Below, one piece after another: positions 51,409 through 59,695 of a stretch of 64,000 nucleotides of DNA. The position numbers were made by a program, and so were the translations under genes. Under the pieces are notes generated by a model, which saw only the letters and a list, made by a program, of their open reading frames with translations, was not told the origin of the DNA and ran no database searches. Positions within the stretch are counted from its first letter, which is position 1; each line of letters starts with the position of its first letter. Origin of the DNA: Caproicibacter fermentans (GTDB taxonomy: Bacteria; Bacillota; Clostridia; Oscillospirales; Acutalibacteraceae); contig NZ_VWXL01000053.1 in NCBI RefSeq assembly GCF_009746625.1, positions 112,072 through 176,071 on the forward strand, written 5' to 3'.

Positions 51409-52862
51409 GCAACACTTTGGAGTCTGTAATGCGTCTGACCGACGAGTATACGGGTACTATGAGAAAAGTTATCAATGCCGCAGATGAATACAAGAGACAG
51501 CAGGAAAGCGCGACGAAAGCCACGACCTCTTTTCGGGGAGCCTTGGCGAGTGTTGGCTCTGGTTCCGTTGCGTCTGGACTTGGAAACCTTGCACTAAAAA
51601 TCGGAGGAATTGTAACAGCGGCCTATGCAGGGAAAAAGGCTGTTGACACACTCTTTGACGCGATTAAGATCGGGGCGCAGCAACAGGTTCAGTTAAGCAC
51701 GTTCCAGTCTCTGACAGGCAACGCACAGGCGGGAACAGCGCTCTATAATTATGTTTCGGCATATGCGGAAAAGTCGGCATTAGGGCGGGAAGATTTAGCA
51801 AATGCGACGGAATCATGGTTATCCTTTACCAAGAATATCGATCAGATCGACCAGCTAAACAAATTGGTTGAACGGTTATATGCAAAGAACCCGGCGCAGG
51901 GGGCATCAGGAGCGGTTTTTGCTCTGAAGGAAATCTTAGGAGGCCAGACGCAGAGCATTAAAGACCGATATAATATGACCGGCATTTCAGCGGATAAGAT
52001 TGTCCAGCTTACCAACAAAGGTGACATTCAGGGAACGATTCGTTATCTGGATCAGGTGTTTAACAAGTTCGGCGCTACGCAGGATGTTGTAAATAAAAAT
52101 TTTTCTTCCCTCTTGACGCAGACCAATATTTTTACATCGAATCTGAAAACGGCGATGGGTGATGAAGCAAACCCGGCAGTTCAAAACCTCTCGTTGACAA
52201 TGCAACGATTAAACGCGGATATGAAAGCCGGAAATTATCAACCGTTCTTTAGTGCTATTGCTACCGGAGCGGCAGGAGTAGCTAATGCGGTTGCTTTTGT
52301 GGCGCAGAACATTGACAAAATCGCCCCGGCGGTTGCCGGAGTCGCTACGGCGGTTATTACTTTTACATTGGCAATGAATACCGCCCGGACGGTTGCGGAA
52401 ATCACAGGAGGATCCGTTGCCCTTATGACCGGCCAGTGGATAGCATTCGGGGCCGCTGTTTTAGGGGTTGCAGCAGCCGCAGCGGTATCGAAGTCACTTA
52501 TGGATAAGGCAAACAGCGAGACTGCCAGCCAAACAAAGGCTCTTTCCGAATATGCAAAAAATTATCAAAAGGTAACAAACGGCGGGACAACCGCCGCGAC
52601 AACAAAAGTCCCGGTTGAAGTATCGAATAGCAGCCCGATCAAAGTATCCGGTTCCGTTGAAGTGAAAACCGAAAATCTAAAGTATGTTTTGGAAGCTGCG
52701 CAAGCAAAGTTCTATGCGCAGTTTAACGCGACGAGTGTAACACCACAGTTAAGAATCGATACAATGAACGTCCATAAAACGACCGACTTTAACGAAGTTG
52801 ACCGTTATCTTGGGAATCTCCTTTCTCAGCGAGTTTCAGCATCCGCAGGGGGTGTCTATTAA
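51405..52862 (+). CDS. short tape-measure-like tail protein
   Basis: 485 residues, much shorter than most siphophage tape measures (700-1500). An N-terminal helical coiled region, a TMP core (QLSTFQSLTGNAQAGTALYNYVSAYAEKS...LSFTKNIDQI...LGGQTQSIKDRYNMTGIS), hydrophobic segments (about 295-350) and a C-terminal sheet-rich tail. Start overlaps the chaperone extension. Could set a short tail or interfere with a helper phage (inference). Confidence 0.82.
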   Translation: MSNTLESVMRLTDEYTGTMRKVINAADEYKRQQESATKATTSFRGALASVGSGSVASGLGNLALKIGGIVTAAYAGKKAVDTLFDAIKIGAQQQVQLSTFQSLTGNAQAGTALYNYVSAYAEKSALGREDLANATESWLSFTKNIDQIDQLNKLVERLYAKNPAQGASGAVFALKEILGGQTQSIKDRYNMTGISADKIVQLTNKGDIQGTIRYLDQVFNKFGATQDVVNKNFSSLLTQTNIFTSNLKTAMGDEANPAVQNLSLTMQRLNADMKAGNYQPFFSAIATGAAGVANAVAFVAQNIDKIAPAVAGVATAVITFTLAMNTARTVAEITGGSVALMTGQWIAFGAAVLGVAAAAAVSKSLMDKANSETASQTKALSEYAKNYQKVTNGGTTAATTKVPVEVSNSSPIKVSGSVEVKTENLKYVLEAAQAKFYAQFNATSVTPQLRIDTMNVHKTTDFNEVDRYLGNLLSQRVSASAGGVY

Positions 52863-52863
52863 C

Positions 52864-53250
52864 ATGCGGGTTAACGAAGAAAAATTGATTGCAGCCCTTC
52901 TTTCCAGCAACTCGACGAAAGAAGCCAGCTTAAAAAGTGGGGTTGCCGAACGGACGATTTACACTTACAAACAAAAACCGGAATTCAAGCAACGCCTTAA
53001 TCAGGCAAAAACCGAAATGCTTGAAATGACGGTTGCAAAACTCAGCAATTCAACCGCAGAAGCAACCGAGGTATTAGCGGACGTAATGAAGGATAAAGAA
53101 GCCAATCCTCAGACCCGCATTTACGCCGCGAGAAGCGTTCTGGAATTTGCCGCTAAGTATACGGATACCGTTGATGTCGCACAGCGGTTGGAAGCCTTAG
53201 AGCGCCGTCAAGCCGAAAACAGCAGTAAAACCGAGGGGTGGATGGAATGA
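52864..53250 (+). CDS. HTH protein, possible small terminase-like subunit
   Basis: 128 residues. ATG 52864 after GGGGGTG. N-terminal HTH (LIAALLSSNSTKEASLKSGVAERTIYTYKQKPEFKQRLNQAK) followed by a long helix that resembles both phBC6A51-type phage HTH proteins and small terminase (TerS) N-domains. If TerS, it would redirect packaging of a helper phage, as in SaPIs. It could equally be a regulator. Confidence 0.6.
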   Translation: MRVNEEKLIAALLSSNSTKEASLKSGVAERTIYTYKQKPEFKQRLNQAKTEMLEMTVAKLSNSTAEATEVLADVMKDKEANPQTRIYAARSVLEFAAKYTDTVDVAQRLEALERRQAENSSKTEGWME

Positions 53251-53414
53251 CCAACAAAGCGCGCCTTGAAAAGCTGGAACGAGAATCTCCCGGTCTGGTA
53301 TCCAGCCGAATTCTTCAAAAGCTCCATGTCGGGTGCGATAATCTTCCGGATTATATTCCGGCAGATCAATTCAAAAAACTATTCAATGAAATGTGGATAG
53401 AAGATAAAAATTAA
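53247..53414 (+). CDS. small hypothetical protein (55 aa)
   Basis: Starts MTNKARLEKLERESPGLVSS with ATG overlapping the previous stop (ATGA). Too short for most gene callers, but reads as a coded helical protein ending FNEMWIEDKN. Function unknown. Confidence 0.6.
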   Translation: MTNKARLEKLERESPGLVSSRILQKLHVGCDNLPDYIPADQFKKLFNEMWIEDKN

Positions 53415-53433
53415 TAAAAGAGGGTGTGTTTAT

Positions 53434-53688
53434 ATGAACGGCAGAATTCTTACAAAATTAAATGAGATGGAAAAACATTCGCGCGAGTGGACATGGACAT
53501 TAAAGGACGGCAGCGTCGTTCCAATGCGAGGCGAGTATAGCCCGTTTGAGTTCATTGCGCGGAATGGCAGAGGCATTAAGCCTGAAAAACATCCGGTTTC
53601 TTATCATTGCGCTGAATCTCTGGAACCGCTTGAAGCCGCTGTCTTGCAAGCAGCACTTACCACTGCAAGCAGATTTATAAATAATTGA
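53434..53688 (+). CDS. hypothetical protein (84 aa)
   Basis: Starts MNGRILTKLNEMEKHSREWTW; aromatic N-terminus and helical C-terminal part (EAAVLQAALTTASRF). GAGGGTG-like site. Same operon. Not recognised. Confidence 0.6.
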   Translation: MNGRILTKLNEMEKHSREWTWTLKDGSVVPMRGEYSPFEFIARNGRGIKPEKHPVSYHCAESLEPLEAAVLQAALTTASRFINN

Positions 53689-53701
53689 AACGAGGTATAT
53701 T

Positions 53702-54286
53702 ATGCAGGAAAAATTCGATGAATTAAATAAGATACTTAAATCATTCGCGGCTCTTAAAGCCGATTTCAATACCAAGATCAAAAGCATTGAGGAAAATTCC
53801 GCTTATTCTGTGGAGGGGAAGCGACAACTCCGGAGGCCTATTGATGCTGAGTTTGCTCCTGTGGTGGACGAGACCGAGAAGAAGGTTGAGCAACTTTTAA
53901 ATGAGATCAATGAAGGAATTACAGAACAGGCGGACAATACGGACTTTTTAAGCGATACTCAGTTTACAAACGCGTTAAAGATGATTGAACTTTCGCACGG
54001 CGAACTTCCGATTGACGTTGTAGACAAGATAAACTCCCAATTTTCCAATAGCCTCAACGCATTAAAGGCGCTTCAATCCGTATATAAAGCGCAGAAATGT
54101 TACCCCGGAAATATTGAGGAAATCATGACGAAACGGGCGCAGCAAGTCCAACAGGCGCAAGATAAAGCCTATTATACTTTTCTGCAAGGGGAACCTTTAC
54201 AGCCGTTGGCGACGGACATAGCTCAATATGCGAATGATAACGGATTTACGTTTAACACGGACTTTATTTCAATGGATGAAATGTAA
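53702..54286 (+). CDS. coiled-coil phage protein (194 aa)
   Basis: Residues 1-90 are predicted coiled coil (LNKILKSFAALKADFNTKIKSIEEN, VVDETEKKVEQLLNEINEGI), then a mixed domain. The form is like scaffolding or capsid-assembly proteins, but no family is recognised. If scaffolding, it might remodel a helper capsid (inference only). Confidence 0.6.
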   Translation: MQEKFDELNKILKSFAALKADFNTKIKSIEENSAYSVEGKRQLRRPIDAEFAPVVDETEKKVEQLLNEINEGITEQADNTDFLSDTQFTNALKMIELSHGELPIDVVDKINSQFSNSLNALKALQSVYKAQKCYPGNIEEIMTKRAQQVQQAQDKAYYTFLQGEPLQPLATDIAQYANDNGFTFNTDFISMDEM

Positions 54287-54292
54287 AATTAG

Positions 54293-54319
54293 AGCGGGCC
54301 GGATTCATTCCAGCCCGTC
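54293..54319 (+). terminator. weak terminator after coiled-coil gene
   Basis: GCGGGC...GCCCGT imperfect hairpin followed by CCTTTCATATT. Confidence 0.45.
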
Positions 54320-54376
54320 CTTTCATATTGACAGCTATTTTATTTCAGAGCATAATAGCACAGAGGGGGGATTGAC

Positions 54377-55225
54377 ATGTTTTGCCGAAAATGCGGGAAA
54401 TCAATTCCAGAGGATAGCGTATTTTGTCCTTACTGTGGGGAAACGGTAAAATTCGAAAAACCGGCAGCAGGAAAAACCGATATCGTTTCTTATGGCCACT
54501 GTGAACGTTGTGGAAAGCCGTTACAGGCCAATGATGGAACATTGTGTGCGGAGTGTGCCGCAAAGATGATTGAAAAGTATGCGCCGAAAGAAAAAACGGA
54601 GCCAAATGAGCGTTATCCATACGGGGCTTGTGGCCTTTGCGGAGAGCCTTTAGAAGCAGACGATGAACTTCTTATCTGCAAGAAGTGTAAAGCGGCGCAG
54701 GATGAGCGAGACAGGACCATAAAAGCATCGAACAGAGAACGAGCAGAGACGAAAAAGCATGGGAGCGCCGGGGGGATAGCTGCTATCTTAGTTCTTGTGT
54801 TTTGTGCAATCGGTATGATCGTTTATATTTCACGGAACAGCGGTTCACATCCGGTTAAAGCCAGTACTACCATATCCTCAAATCCGGGCGTTGTTGATTC
54901 TGCAATAGTTCAGGAAAATACAACCGAATCATCCAGCAACAGCAGTACGGACGATTTATCTGAGTTAAAAAATCAGGCTTTAACGTATGCGGTTGCATGG
55001 GCAGATGAACATATGGCGGACTACGGCAAAATTAGTCCTGGAACCAACCAGAGCGGGATAATTGATGATGGTAGTTTTGTCCTTAAATATGACTTTAGAG
55101 CGCCAAACGTTTATGGAGCCGATGAAAAGCACATGATTGTTGAAGTTTATCAAAAGAAAGACGATCAATGGAATATGGAAGCATTTCGATTGGACGATGA
55201 TTTCTTATTTGATTACAGAAATTAG
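54377..55225 (+). CDS. zinc-ribbon membrane protein
   Basis: 282 residues. Three successive zinc ribbons near the N-terminus (CRKCGKS...CPYCG; CERCGKPL...CAECA; CGLCGEPL...CKKC), one transmembrane helix (about 132-152), a Ser/Thr-rich linker and a globular outer domain (YAVAWADEHMADYGKISPG...AFRLDDDFLF). Similar in plan to host-made zinc-ribbon sensor proteins; its own GGGGGG site. Unusual cargo for a phage-related element. Confidence 0.75.
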   Translation: MFCRKCGKSIPEDSVFCPYCGETVKFEKPAAGKTDIVSYGHCERCGKPLQANDGTLCAECAAKMIEKYAPKEKTEPNERYPYGACGLCGEPLEADDELLICKKCKAAQDERDRTIKASNRERAETKKHGSAGGIAAILVLVFCAIGMIVYISRNSGSHPVKASTTISSNPGVVDSAIVQENTTESSSNSSTDDLSELKNQALTYAVAWADEHMADYGKISPGTNQSGIIDDGSFVLKYDFRAPNVYGADEKHMIVEVYQKKDDQWNMEAFRLDDDFLFDYRN

Positions 55226-55255
55226 GGGCTGCATTAAGCTGCCCCTTACTTTTTA

Positions 55256-55468
55256 CTATCCTCGCATAAATTTTAAAAATGGCTCCTTTGGAATCTTGAT
55301 ACGGTTCCCGATAATTATCACTGGGAAACCAAATGAATCGGTATGATTTTTCTTGTCTTCGCGCGCCTGATATCTGAACGTGTTCGCGTCAGCGTTGAGA
55401 TATTCTCGGACATCCATGATTGAAAGCATGTTCTTCTGGATTTGCTCAATGTCATCAAGGGTTTGCAT
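55256..55468 (-). CDS. excisionase-like DNA-binding protein (70 aa)
   Basis: MQTLDDIEQIQKNMLSIMDVREYL...ADANTFRYQAREDK...VIIIGNRIKIPKEPFLKFMRG. The final I-P-K-x-x-F-L-x-F pattern is that of helix-turn-helix excisionases. ATG 55468 after AAGGAAG. Divergent from the RHH gene at 55570; together they look like a switch. Confidence 0.75.
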   Translation of the reverse strand: MQTLDDIEQIQKNMLSIMDVREYLNADANTFRYQAREDKKNHTDSFGFPVIIIGNRIKIPKEPFLKFMRG

Positions 55469-55509
55469 TTTTATCAACTTCCTTTTTATAAAATTTTCCA
55501 AAATAAGTA

Positions 55510-55556
55510 TTGACTTTTGTATCCACATTATATATAATGAATGTATCCACAAAAGT
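55510..55556 (+). promoter_or_regulatory. promoter and operator of RHH gene
   Basis: TTGACT (55510-55515), 17-bp spacer, TATAAT (55533-55538). Inverted repeat ACTTTTGT (55513-55520) / ACAAAAGT (55549-55556) and direct repeat TGTATCCAC (55519 and 55543) overlap it, suited to an RHH repressor. Confidence 0.75.
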
Positions 55557-55569
55557 AAGGAGGCTGAGA

Positions 55570-55746
55570 ATGGCAAAAACAGGAAGACTATCCGATGATC
55601 CTAAGACGCTTAGTACAAGAGTTAGATTATCGCGAGGTGATATCGAAAAGCTGGATTATTGCCATCAGGTGTTGGGCCTAACCAAAGCGGCGATAATTCG
55701 GCAGGGAATTGGAGAAATGTACCAAAAGGCCCTCAAACAGAAATAG
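55570..55746 (+). CDS. ribbon-helix-helix regulator (CopG-like)
   Basis: 58 residues. TRVRLSRGDIEKLDYCHQVLGLTKAAIIRQGI fits the RHH_1/CopG fold with the DNA-contact strand at its N-terminus. Divergent to the excisionase-like gene across a palindromic operator. Probably represses that promoter. Confidence 0.8.
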   Translation: MAKTGRLSDDPKTLSTRVRLSRGDIEKLDYCHQVLGLTKAAIIRQGIGEMYQKALKQK

Positions 55747-55875
55747 AGCAATCCGCCCACCTTGCACAGTTCGCGGATTACTCTATTTCCCAAATCCATC
55801 CCCACTACACCGGAGCGGATTCAATATTGATATTATATTCCATCCGCTCCCCAATTTCAAGAAGGAGCGATTAGA

Positions 55876-56202
55876 ATGAGTAAAACTTCGGAACTTTCGC
55901 CAAGGGACCAAGCGCTTCTTATGAAGATTAGAGAAGGTCAAGCCATTGGGTTAAAAGGGGAGAAATTGGCGAGATTTCCAGACTTGACATTAAAGACCAC
56001 AAAAGAAGATGAAAATAAAATGATTGACAATAACATTTTAAAGTTTTGTTCTGAAAATGACATTGATACAAAAAGGCCAGAGTTCAATAACTTTTTTGAG
56101 GCTTTGCACTTAATGGATGAGCTCTTTATTAATTATTATCGTAACGGCTTGAAAGAATTCGAAAATAGAGCCGCTAAAAACGAGGTGAAGTTTAATGCGT
56201 GA
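55876..56202 (+). CDS. hypothetical protein (108 aa)
   Basis: Starts MSKTSELSPRDQALLMKIRE; helical, acidic C-terminal. GAAGGAG site. Overlaps the next gene by 8 bp. Not recognised. Confidence 0.6.
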   Translation: MSKTSELSPRDQALLMKIREGQAIGLKGEKLARFPDLTLKTTKEDENKMIDNNILKFCSENDIDTKRPEFNNFFEALHLMDELFINYYRNGLKEFENRAAKNEVKFNA

Positions 56203-56737
56203 ATATCCCGTAGAACTCGACAGCAAAGGTCAAATGGCTGCTATGCACCTTTCCGACAGATTAAAGAGAAAGTGGCTTAAAAGGCGCGGTGACGAATTTA
56301 TAGTACCATGCGCAGACGTTCAGCAGATGTGTGTGGAAGCTGGACACCCTGAATACTTCAACTCATTGCGTAACCGTATTTACAGAGCGATGGAAGTAGA
56401 TCACAGTCTCATGGAATGCGTTATGGTGGACTTGTTCCAGCCTGACGCGATTCGCTTACCTGAGAAGGGCGTTGCGGCGTTCCGGGATATTCTGACCTCG
56501 TATTTCAATGAAGAAGATATAGACGCTTTACACGAGTATCTTCACGATCAAACAGAGCTAAAGCAGTGCGAATACTCCATGCGGCAGAATATCAGAGCGT
56601 TAAGCTCCCCGGAACTTAAAAAGTGCGTCTCTGAATGGAACAAGATGGTCAATGAAAATAGGCTTGACCGAGTGGCAGCGGACCGGCTGAAGAGCATGGT
56701 ATCTCAGGAGCTAAAGGAACGAAAACGGATATTTTGA
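56195..56737 (+). CDS. hypothetical protein (180 aa)
   Basis: Starts MREYPVELDSKGQMAAMHLS; helical, charged, no membrane segment, with several His/Cys scattered. Not recognised. Co-transcribed with the 108-aa gene; followed by a terminator. Confidence 0.6.
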   Translation: MREYPVELDSKGQMAAMHLSDRLKRKWLKRRGDEFIVPCADVQQMCVEAGHPEYFNSLRNRIYRAMEVDHSLMECVMVDLFQPDAIRLPEKGVAAFRDILTSYFNEEDIDALHEYLHDQTELKQCEYSMRQNIRALSSPELKKCVSEWNKMVNENRLDRVAADRLKSMVSQELKERKRIF

Positions 56738-56799
56738 CGGCAGGGCGATCACGTCCAGCACCACGGTGTAGTGTAAAGGGAACAGGTAGATATGATAAT

Positions 56800-56838
56800 C
56801 CCCCCGTTGGCCTTAATCGGCTAGCGGGGGGACTTTTT
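56800..56838 (+). terminator. terminator
   Basis: CCCCCCG-ttggccttaatcggcta-GCGGGGGG stem with an inner GGCC/GGCT pairing, then ACTTTTTTG. Confidence 0.85.
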
Positions 56839-56972
56839 TGTTTTATCAGGGTAAGAGCATCTAATTAAGACTCTTACCCACGTCAAATTGCTTTGGCGCC
56901 AGGCCTGCAGTATTACGCCATAATGGCTCGCAGGAACTGTTAATCATATATACTAACCTGTATTGTGAAGAA

Positions 56973-57797
56973 TTATGCGTGTTCCAATTTGATTTTCCAA
57001 TCCAACGGAAATCCATATTTCTGCAAATTGACGAACGGATAACGATAAGACAGTTCTTTTATATCATACGATAAGTTTTCCCATAATTCTTTATCAGGCT
57101 CTAAATTTTTAAGAGCAATTAAATAAGCAAATAGTTTATTTAAAACTGGATTACCTGTTTTATCTTGTGATAATAAATCTTTTGACTCTCTAGAAAGTTT
57201 CGGCTTAATTGAAAGCGTTCTATTATATAGCCTACCTCTATGGGCAGCAATATTTCGAAGGACTGAAGCGCATCTAAGCCAATTTTCAACGTAATCCGGT
57301 GCTGTCCCGAAAGTAAGCCCCGGATAGGCGAAAACAATATCAGATTTTATTTTGTCTGTCAAGGCACTGTATATTTTTGATGTGTCCGTGAAGTTTATTA
57401 ATTCCATAACCGCCCAAAACGGGAGTCTTCCGTCTCGGTCTTCAACATAATGTTTAAGAAATCTTTCGGGATTATCTTCATAATGTTTTTTGAGTTTTGC
57501 GATTTTACAAACTAAAGTTGCATAAATTTCAACATTGCTGAATGAGTCAGAAGACTCATAACCAAGTGGACCATATTTTTTTGTATGGAAATAAGCAATC
57601 AAGGATTTATATGTTATCTCAATTCTCCCAAGTAGTCCCATTAATAAAGTTCTGAGTTCACAATCAAACTCACAAATGGCAATTAGGTCTTCGAAGTATG
57701 TATTTTCCATAAATACATCATTTTTGCGGTGACATAAAGTAAATCCGCTTAGCCGATAATAATTATTTCTTAACAAAAATTTTTTGGCTTCTTGCAT
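56973..57797 (-). CDS. Abi-family (Abi_2) protein, N-terminally short
   Basis: 274 residues. Abi_2/AbiD-AbiF features: FLLRNNYYRLSGFTLC, ITYKSLIAYFHTKKYGPLGYE, LPFWAVMELINFTDTSKIY and RNIAAHRGRLYNR (HEPN-like RxxxxH). The usual 20-40 residues before the NNYYRLSG motif are missing, with a stop four codons upstream of the ATG and no ribosome-binding site. It may be truncated at the element end. The family mediates abortive infection by phages, a fitting cargo. Confidence 0.75.
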   Translation of the reverse strand: MQEAKKFLLRNNYYRLSGFTLCHRKNDVFMENTYFEDLIAICEFDCELRTLLMGLLGRIEITYKSLIAYFHTKKYGPLGYESSDSFSNVEIYATLVCKIAKLKKHYEDNPERFLKHYVEDRDGRLPFWAVMELINFTDTSKIYSALTDKIKSDIVFAYPGLTFGTAPDYVENWLRCASVLRNIAAHRGRLYNRTLSIKPKLSRESKDLLSQDKTGNPVLNKLFAYLIALKNLEPDKELWENLSYDIKELSYRYPFVNLQKYGFPLDWKIKLEHA

Positions 57798-57913
57798 AGC
57801 AAGAGCTTACATACAATATATAGTGCTGTTTTTATTCTTAACTACATCTACTACCCTGTCGGATTAATTTCCGGTGGGCTTATTTTTAATCCTCTGTACT
57901 GTATGGCTATATG

Positions 57914-57963
57914 TGGCCGTTATTTGGCCGTTAATTTTACAAAATTGGGCGTTTGACGGCCAA
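57914..57963 (+). promoter_or_regulatory. integrase arm-type sites, right end
   Basis: GGCCGTTA pair with the same 11-bp spacing (57914-57922 and 57924-57933), plus an inverted copy TGACGGCCAA at 57954-57963. Confidence 0.7.
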
Positions 57964-58011
57964 ACATTGCATAAGGAAAGTGTACAAATACATAGTATTA
58001 TAGCCGATTAT

Positions 58012-59577
58012 TTAACCGCATATAAAGCGGCGTAAGCTATTCGGTTGAGTTCGACTCTCGTCATCTCCACCAAACAATTCCAAATCCGAACACTCGGAAA
58101 CGCCCGATTTATCGGGATTTTCAGGATCGGAAAGGAACTTTAAGAACGAGCTTTCAAGCTCGTTCTTTTCATTTACGAGGTTATAGACCACTACAACATG
58201 ATCGTCGAACAGCCGCACGGAGTTGACAAAAGTCTTGATGATTTTTTCCGTATACTCTGCCAACGGCTCATTTGTTTCGCGCTGGAACTGGGAAAGCAGA
58301 TAACGGATGTCCTGCTCATTCAACTCCGGTTGCCTGACGCTGCATTCCTCAATATCATATTCTATCTGCTCCTGCGCGGCTTCCAGATCGGAGAGCCGCC
58401 TTTTTGTTGTTTTGGTAACGATTCCCTGTTCAATAGCGGCCATAAGGTTTTTAATATGGGTTTTCGTTTCAGAAAGCTGCTTTTGCAAAGCGCGGAGTTC
58501 GTCATTCTGCGAAGTGTCCAGCGCCTGAACCTCAACGCATCTATGTGCAATGGATTCCAGCTTACCGGGCTGTAAAATGTATTCTTGTGTCGCTTCAACG
58601 ACAAGGTTTTCGATCCAGTCTTTCCGCACAGCCTTGCGGTCACACGTTTTTAGACGCTTTTTGTTGACACAGATATAATAATAGTGCCGTTCACCACCTT
58701 TGCCGGTTCCATACTCTCCCGCCATACCGGCCCCGCAGGAACCGCAATAGAGCTTTCCCGAAAGGTAATAATCCACTTTGGCCTTTTTCCGCGCCGGGGC
58801 CTTGTGGTTAGCAGAAATGCGCAGCTGCACCCGGTCAAATAGAGCCTTGTCAACGATGGACGGAACGCCGCCCTCTACCCGTACTCCCTGCGCGTCATAG
58901 ATGCCAATATACTTCTCATTTTTCAGGATGGTACGCAGACTGTTTTTATTGAATTGACCGCCGCGCGCGGTTTTTACGTCCATTGCGTTCAGCTCCGCAC
59001 ATATTTTCGTAACAGTCTTCCCTTGGTCGTACATATTGAAAATCTTCCGCACTATGGGGGCCTGCTGTTCGTCTATCTCAAAAGATTTGTCCGGCCCGAT
59101 CTTGTACCCCAACGCAAGATAACCGCCCGTGACATGGCACTTGTGGGCGCTTTCCCTCATACCGCGCCGTATTTTCTGCGACAGCTCCGCACTGTAATAC
59201 TCGGCCATGCCTTCCAGCATGCTTTCCAGAATGATACCCTCCGGCCCGTCCGGGATGTTCTCCTTGGCATAGAAGACTTTCACGCCATTTTTCTTTAATT
59301 GGTTCTTATAAATCGCGCTGTCGTAACGGTTCCGCGCGAAGCGGTCGGTTTTCCAGACAAGGACAGCTTCAAAAAGACGCTTGCTGCTGTCTTTTATCAT
59401 TTTTTGAAACTGGGGTCGGTGATCCGTCTTGCCGGTAATATGGCGATCAATGTATGTATCAACGATGGTCAAATCGTGCGTTTTTGCGTACTGCTGACAT
59501 TCCCGAACCTGACCTTCAATAGACTGTTCTGTCTGGCTGCCACCCTCACTGTACCGGGCATAAATTACGGTTTTCAT
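58012..59577 (-). CDS. serine recombinase of element B
   Basis: 521 residues. Catalytic Ser10 in IYARYSEGG, VWKTDRFARNRYD, the resolvase helix LEGMAEYYSAELSQKI, a recombinase domain (GGYLALGYKI...TILKNEKYIGIYD), a Cys4 zinc ribbon (YCGSCGAGM...CVNKKRLKTC) and a C-terminal coiled coil. The last residues (FGGDDESRT...) are encoded by the reverse complement of the ssrA repeat, and the stop lies in element A sequence. So its final about 20 residues depend on what is integrated next to it. Confidence 0.94.
   Translation of the reverse strand: MKTVIYARYSEGGSQTEQSIEGQVRECQQYAKTHDLTIVDTYIDRHITGKTDHRPQFQKMIKDSSKRLFEAVLVWKTDRFARNRYDSAIYKNQLKKNGVKVFYAKENIPDGPEGIILESMLEGMAEYYSAELSQKIRRGMRESAHKCHVTGGYLALGYKIGPDKSFEIDEQQAPIVRKIFNMYDQGKTVTKICAELNAMDVKTARGGQFNKNSLRTILKNEKYIGIYDAQGVRVEGGVPSIVDKALFDRVQLRISANHKAPARKKAKVDYYLSGKLYCGSCGAGMAGEYGTGKGGERHYYYICVNKKRLKTCDRKAVRKDWIENLVVEATQEYILQPGKLESIAHRCVEVQALDTSQNDELRALQKQLSETKTHIKNLMAAIEQGIVTKTTKRRLSDLEAAQEQIEYDIEECSVRQPELNEQDIRYLLSQFQRETNEPLAEYTEKIIKTFVNSVRLFDDHVVVVYNLVNEKNELESSFLKFLSDPENPDKSGVSECSDLELFGGDDESRTQPNSLRRFICG
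58047..58073 (+). repeat. right 27-bp att repeat of element A, also left boundary of element B
   Basis: Exact copy of 43775-43801. It lies inside the coding frame of the element B recombinase. Confidence 0.95.
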
Positions 59578-59663
59578 ATGTTTCCCTCTTTATTTCCGAT
59601 CCGCCCGGTGATATACTGAAAGGGCAGAAAATTTTGTAAATGCCTTATGAAATCCTGCGTCTA

Positions 59664-59690
59664 CCCGCTCGGTGCTGTCACACCGGGCGG
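59664..59690 (+). terminator. hairpin with plus-strand T-tract
   Basis: CCCGC-t-CGGTG...CACCG-g-GCGGG then CTTTTTATTTTA. It touches the stop of the 93-aa gene; it may work in both directions. Confidence 0.6.
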
Positions 59691-59695
59691 GCTTT

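Larger units (their letters stand above)
43802..58073. mobile_element. Element A: ssrA-integrated phage-satellite-like island
   Basis: 14,272 bp between 27-bp repeats. Order: integrase and a zinc-finger protein (minus), then plus-strand regulators, replication proteins, sigma factor, tail chaperone with frameshift, tape measure, TerS-like HTH, several unknowns, a divergent excisionase-like/RHH pair, and Abi-type protein (minus). Capsid, portal, large terminase, tail tube, baseplate and lysis genes are absent, so it cannot make particles alone. The size and set fit a PICI-like satellite or a decayed prophage. Confidence 0.85.
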
